A DNA stretch of 7,619 nt, taken from positions 1 to 7,619 of the forward strand of contig CAJBVG010000150.1 of the NCBI GenBank assembly GCA_903958995.1, written 5' to 3'. Shown in pieces: positions 5,358 to 7,619 of this stretch (position 1 is the first letter of the stretch; each line of letters starts with the position of its first letter). Position numbers and translations under genes: made by a program. This DNA comes from an uncultured bacterium (lineage in GTDB: Bacteria; Bacteroidota; Bacteroidia; Sphingobacteriales; Sphingobacteriaceae). A model generated the notes under the pieces. The model saw only the letters and a list, made by a program, of their open reading frames with translations, had not been told where the DNA came from and searched no databases.

Positions 5358-6101
5358 ATGGAAGCAACTGTAGAACAAAAACTTAAAGCATTATTCGAAT
5401 TGCAAACTATCCACACTTCGATCGACAAGATTAGAACGATTCGCGGTGAATTACCAATGGAAGTGGCTGATTTAGAAGACGATGTAGCAGGTTTAGAGAC
5501 TCGTATATCAAAAATTAAAGAAGAGATTAACGAGTTTGAAGATAACATCACAAACAAAAAAGCTTTGATGAAATCGGCTACTCAGTTAATTAAAAAATAC
5601 GAGGAGCAACAAAACAACGTAAAAAACAACCGTGAATTCGAGGCTTTAACAAAAGAAATCGAGATCCAAGGTTTAGAAATACAAGTTGCTGAGAAGAAAA
5701 TCAAAGAATACACTTACGAAATTGGAAACAAAGCTAAGGTATTAGAAAATGCTCAAACAGCATTAACAGAACGTAAAGGCGACTTAGAAGTTAAGAAGGC
5801 TGAGCTTGATAAAATCACCAAAGAAACAGAGAAAGACGAAGAAGCGTTAACTAAGAAAGCTACTAAAGCTGAAAAAGATATCGATGCTCGTTTGTTAATT
5901 GCATACAACAGACTTAGAGAAAATGCTAAAAATGGTTTAGCAGTAGTGACCATCCAACGTGATTCATGTGGTGGTTGTTTTAATCAAATTCCACCTCAAC
6001 GTCAGGTTGACATTCGTCAGCATAAAAAAGTTATCGTTTGCGAACATTGCGGACGTATATTAGTAGATGACAACTTCGTGCCACAAGAAGCAGAAGCTTA
6101 A
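5358..6101 (+). CDS. Coiled-coil and C4 zinc-ribbon protein (CT398/HP0958-like)
   Basis: This 247-aa protein has a long charged helical region, mostly Lys/Glu with heptad-like leucine and isoleucine spacing (about 5-190), expected to fold as an antiparallel coiled-coil hairpin. A C-terminal zinc ribbon with four cysteines follows: C204 and C207 in SCGGC, C228 and C231 in CEHC. This is the architecture of the zinc-ribbon DUF164 family (Chlamydia CT398, Helicobacter HP0958/FlgZ). Proposed partners in those species include sigma-54 and flagellar transcripts. No flagellar gene occurs here, so that role should not be transferred. The QxDSCGGCFNQIPPQ and CEHCGRIL blocks are the typical ribbon sequence. 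The gene follows nif3 by 24 bp and ends before a strong terminator, so the two are likely co-transcribed; I recall this pairing as common in Bacteroidota. The ATG start gives a sensible helical N-terminus and there is no Shine-Dalgarno. Confidence 0.93.
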   Translation: MEATVEQKLKALFELQTIHTSIDKIRTIRGELPMEVADLEDDVAGLETRISKIKEEINEFEDNITNKKALMKSATQLIKKYEEQQNNVKNNREFEALTKEIEIQGLEIQVAEKKIKEYTYEIGNKAKVLENAQTALTERKGDLEVKKAELDKITKETEKDEEALTKKATKAEKDIDARLLIAYNRLRENAKNGLAVVTIQRDSCGGCFNQIPPQRQVDIRQHKKVIVCEHCGRILVDDNFVPQEAEA

Positions 6102-6123
6102 TCTTAAATTAATCATTCTAAAT

Positions 6124-6160
6124 AAAAAACGATTCCTATCTTTACGGAATCGTTTTTTTT
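6124..6160 (+). terminator. Intrinsic terminator after nif3/zinc-ribbon operon
   Basis: The strong part of the stem pairs ACGATTCC (6129-6136) with GGAATCGT (6146-6153) and is extended by five A-T pairs (6124-6128 with 6154-6158) to 13 bp. The loop is 9 nt (6137-6145). The stem runs into eight consecutive T (6153-6160). This is a textbook Rho-independent terminator for the plus-strand operon. The A-run on the other side would also allow some function on the minus strand. Confidence 0.9.
6137..6144 (+). promoter_or_regulatory. Candidate -7 promoter box inside the terminator loop
   Basis: TATCTTTA matches the Bacteroidota TAnnTTTG box except for the last base. It lies wholly in the terminator loop, 16 bp before the ATG of the downstream gene (6161). 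Because that ATG directly follows the U-tract, a promoter for the TPR gene must overlap or precede the terminator. No clear -33 element is visible, so this is a modest inference. Confidence 0.35.
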
Positions 6161-7619
6161 ATGTCTGCACGGGTAAAAACCTTACTATTTATTGGCCTTT
6201 TTTTACCATCTCTGGTAAAAGCAGATTTCTTGTTTAACGAAAATTGCATCAAAGCTTATCAAAGTATTATCAACTTGCGTTTGCAAGAAGGGCAGCAACT
6301 CATCAACATAGAGAAGAAAGCAAACCCGAAAAATAACATCCCCATTTTACTCGAAAACTACATTGATTTTTTCAAAGTCCTTACGACAGAAACTGATGCC
6401 TCTTTCGAAAAATTCAAACAAAACAAAAGTACCCGTATCGATATTATTGAAGACGACCCACAAAAAAATTCGCCATGGTATTTATATACATTGGCGGAAA
6501 TAAATTTACAAAGTTGCATCAACCGATTGAAGTACCAAGAATTTGTAACTGGTGGATATGAATTGCAAAAAGCATATAAACTTTTAGAAGAGAACAAAAG
6601 GAAGTTCCCGAATTTTTTACCCAACCAAAAAAGCTTCGCACTACTTTATGGTTTAATTGGATTGGTTCCTGAACAATATAAATGGGCCTTATCAACCATC
6701 GGTTTAAAAGGAAATGTACAAGAAGGTATTGTGATGTTAGAAGAGTTAAAAACAAAACTGCCGAACTCTAGTTACGCATACTTCCAACCGGAAGCTATTT
6801 ATTTTTTAAGCTTCATACAACTCACCATAGAAAACAATCCAAATATTTTTGATGTCGTTACTAAAAACACAGCGAACATCAGCAATCAAAGTTTATTAAA
6901 AATTTACATCTGTTCTTTAGTGGCACTACGAACAGGGCATAGCGGTGAAGCTATTGATCTACTTAGCAATCGTCCAAAGTCTGCAGCGTACTGCGATTTT
7001 ATTCACCTCGATTACATGTTAGGTTGTGCTAAGCAATGCAGATTTGATAATGATGCGGTAAGCTATTTCGAAAATTATTTAAAAAACTATAACGGCAATT
7101 TCAATATTAAAGATTCCTATTTAAAAATTGCTTGGTATTATTTGCTGAAAGGAAATATTGATAAGTATAATGCATACACAGCGCTTTGTAAAATTAGAGG
7201 TAGTGCCATTTCAGAGAAAGATAAAGCCGCTGTGCTCCTGGCTTCTGAAGTTCACGCTCCAGAAATAAGTTTGTTGCGATCACGGCTTTATTTTGATGGT
7301 GGGTATTACAAAAAAGCATACGATGCTATTGTCGACAAAAAGTTAGAGAGTATTCCATTAACAAAAGACAAGGTTGAATATTTATTCCGCATGGGAAGAA
7401 TTCAACTTGCATTAAACAACGATGAGCAAGCAATTATTTTCTTCAATGCTTGCATTGCAAAAGGATCTCAATTAAAATATCAATATGCAGCGAGTTCAAG
7501 TTTTTTCTTAGGAAGCATTTATGAGAAGAAAAAACAATTTAAGAAAGCTGCTACACAATATGAACTCTGCATGAGTCTCCCTAACGAAGAATACAAAAAT
7601 AGCATAGAGAGTAAGGCTA
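6161..7619 (+). CDS. Exported tetratricopeptide-repeat-like protein, 3' end cut by window
   Basis: The frame is open from the ATG at 6161 to the last base, giving 486 residues with no stop, so the gene is truncated only by the window edge. The N-terminus MSARVKTLLFIGLFLPSLVKA looks like a Sec signal peptide with likely cleavage after VKA (A21), so the product should be periplasmic or surface-associated. The rest is alpha-helical with TPR/SEL1-like spacing. The clearest repeats are at 407-435 (YLFRMGRIQLALNNDEQAI, then FFNACI) and 441-470 (FFLGSIYEKKKQFKKAATQY). Earlier repeats are more degenerate (for example near 276-300, with cysteines, and 379-395, YFDGGYYKKAYDAI). The ending EEYKNSIESKA resembles the last block of a Bacteroidota TPR family, so probably few residues are missing. 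Such proteins act as protein-binding scaffolds; the partner is unknown. The start lies immediately after the operon terminator, implying independent transcription. Confidence 0.88.
   Translation, partial: MSARVKTLLFIGLFLPSLVKADFLFNENCIKAYQSIINLRLQEGQQLINIEKKANPKNNIPILLENYIDFFKVLTTETDASFEKFKQNKSTRIDIIEDDPQKNSPWYLYTLAEINLQSCINRLKYQEFVTGGYELQKAYKLLEENKRKFPNFLPNQKSFALLYGLIGLVPEQYKWALSTIGLKGNVQEGIVMLEELKTKLPNSSYAYFQPEAIYFLSFIQLTIENNPNIFDVVTKNTANISNQSLLKIYICSLVALRTGHSGEAIDLLSNRPKSAAYCDFIHLDYMLGCAKQCRFDNDAVSYFENYLKNYNGNFNIKDSYLKIAWYYLLKGNIDKYNAYTALCKIRGSAISEKDKAAVLLASEVHAPEISLLRSRLYFDGGYYKKAYDAIVDKKLESIPLTKDKVEYLFRMGRIQLALNNDEQAIIFFNACIAKGSQLKYQYAASSSFFLGSIYEKKKQFKKAATQYELCMSLPNEEYKNSIESKA

Noticed and set aside
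5351..5953. Minus-strand open frames (5351-5557, 5753-5953) opposite the zinc-ribbon gene
   Set aside because: Their serine/leucine-rich composition is the complement of Lys/Glu coiled-coil codons, and the opposite strand has a complete conserved gene.
6358..6755. Minus-strand open frames opposite the TPR gene
   Set aside because: They overlap each other and a long uninterrupted plus-strand frame with a signal peptide and repeats; they have no homology signature.

Overview
The window looks like a piece of a Bacteroidota chromosome, probably from the Flavobacteriia/Sphingobacteriia/Chitinophagia side of the phylum; I cannot place it more finely. The evidence is AT-rich non-coding DNA, no Shine-Dalgarno sequences at convincing spacing before any start codon, TAnnTTTG-like (Bacteroidota -7) boxes before some genes, and proteins of a Bacteroidota type: a long NIF3 protein with a middle domain, paired with a coiled-coil/zinc-ribbon protein. 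Most of the coding content is housekeeping. No phage, transposase, CRISPR, RNA gene or defence system is visible.

Layout. Positions 1-212 are non-coding and hold two copies of a 50-bp hairpin-bearing repeat plus a 7-bp tandem array that abuts the recG stop codon. recG (213-2312, minus) encodes the branch-migration helicase. It is divergent from a 293-aa EamA/DMT-family membrane transporter (2376-3257, plus). The transporter is convergent with a ParA-type ATPase that has no ParB partner here (3338-4075, minus). An 86-bp imperfect palindrome made of 8-bp units runs exactly from one stop codon to the other. The ParA gene is divergent from a plus-strand set: a NIF3/DUF34 protein (4236-5333), a coiled-coil/zinc-ribbon protein 24 bp downstream (5358-6101), a strong intrinsic terminator (6124-6160), and an exported TPR-like repeat protein that starts at the first base after the terminator U-tract and runs off the right edge (6161 to beyond 7619).

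How the genes fit together. Only nif3 and the zinc-ribbon gene look like an operon. recG, the transporter and the ParA gene each appear to be transcribed alone. The TPR gene is separated from the operon by the terminator and probably has its own promoter, for which the best candidate box lies in the terminator loop.

The most unusual material is non-coding. Three junctions (recG 3' end, eamA/parA, parA/nif3) carry short tandem arrays of 7- or 8-bp units, with different unit sequences, placed tightly against start or stop codons. Together with the larger hairpin repeat at the left edge, this suggests a genome in which intergenic DNA is often built from short-period repeats. It is a pattern worth checking across the genome. 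I do not see a convincing undescribed multi-gene system.
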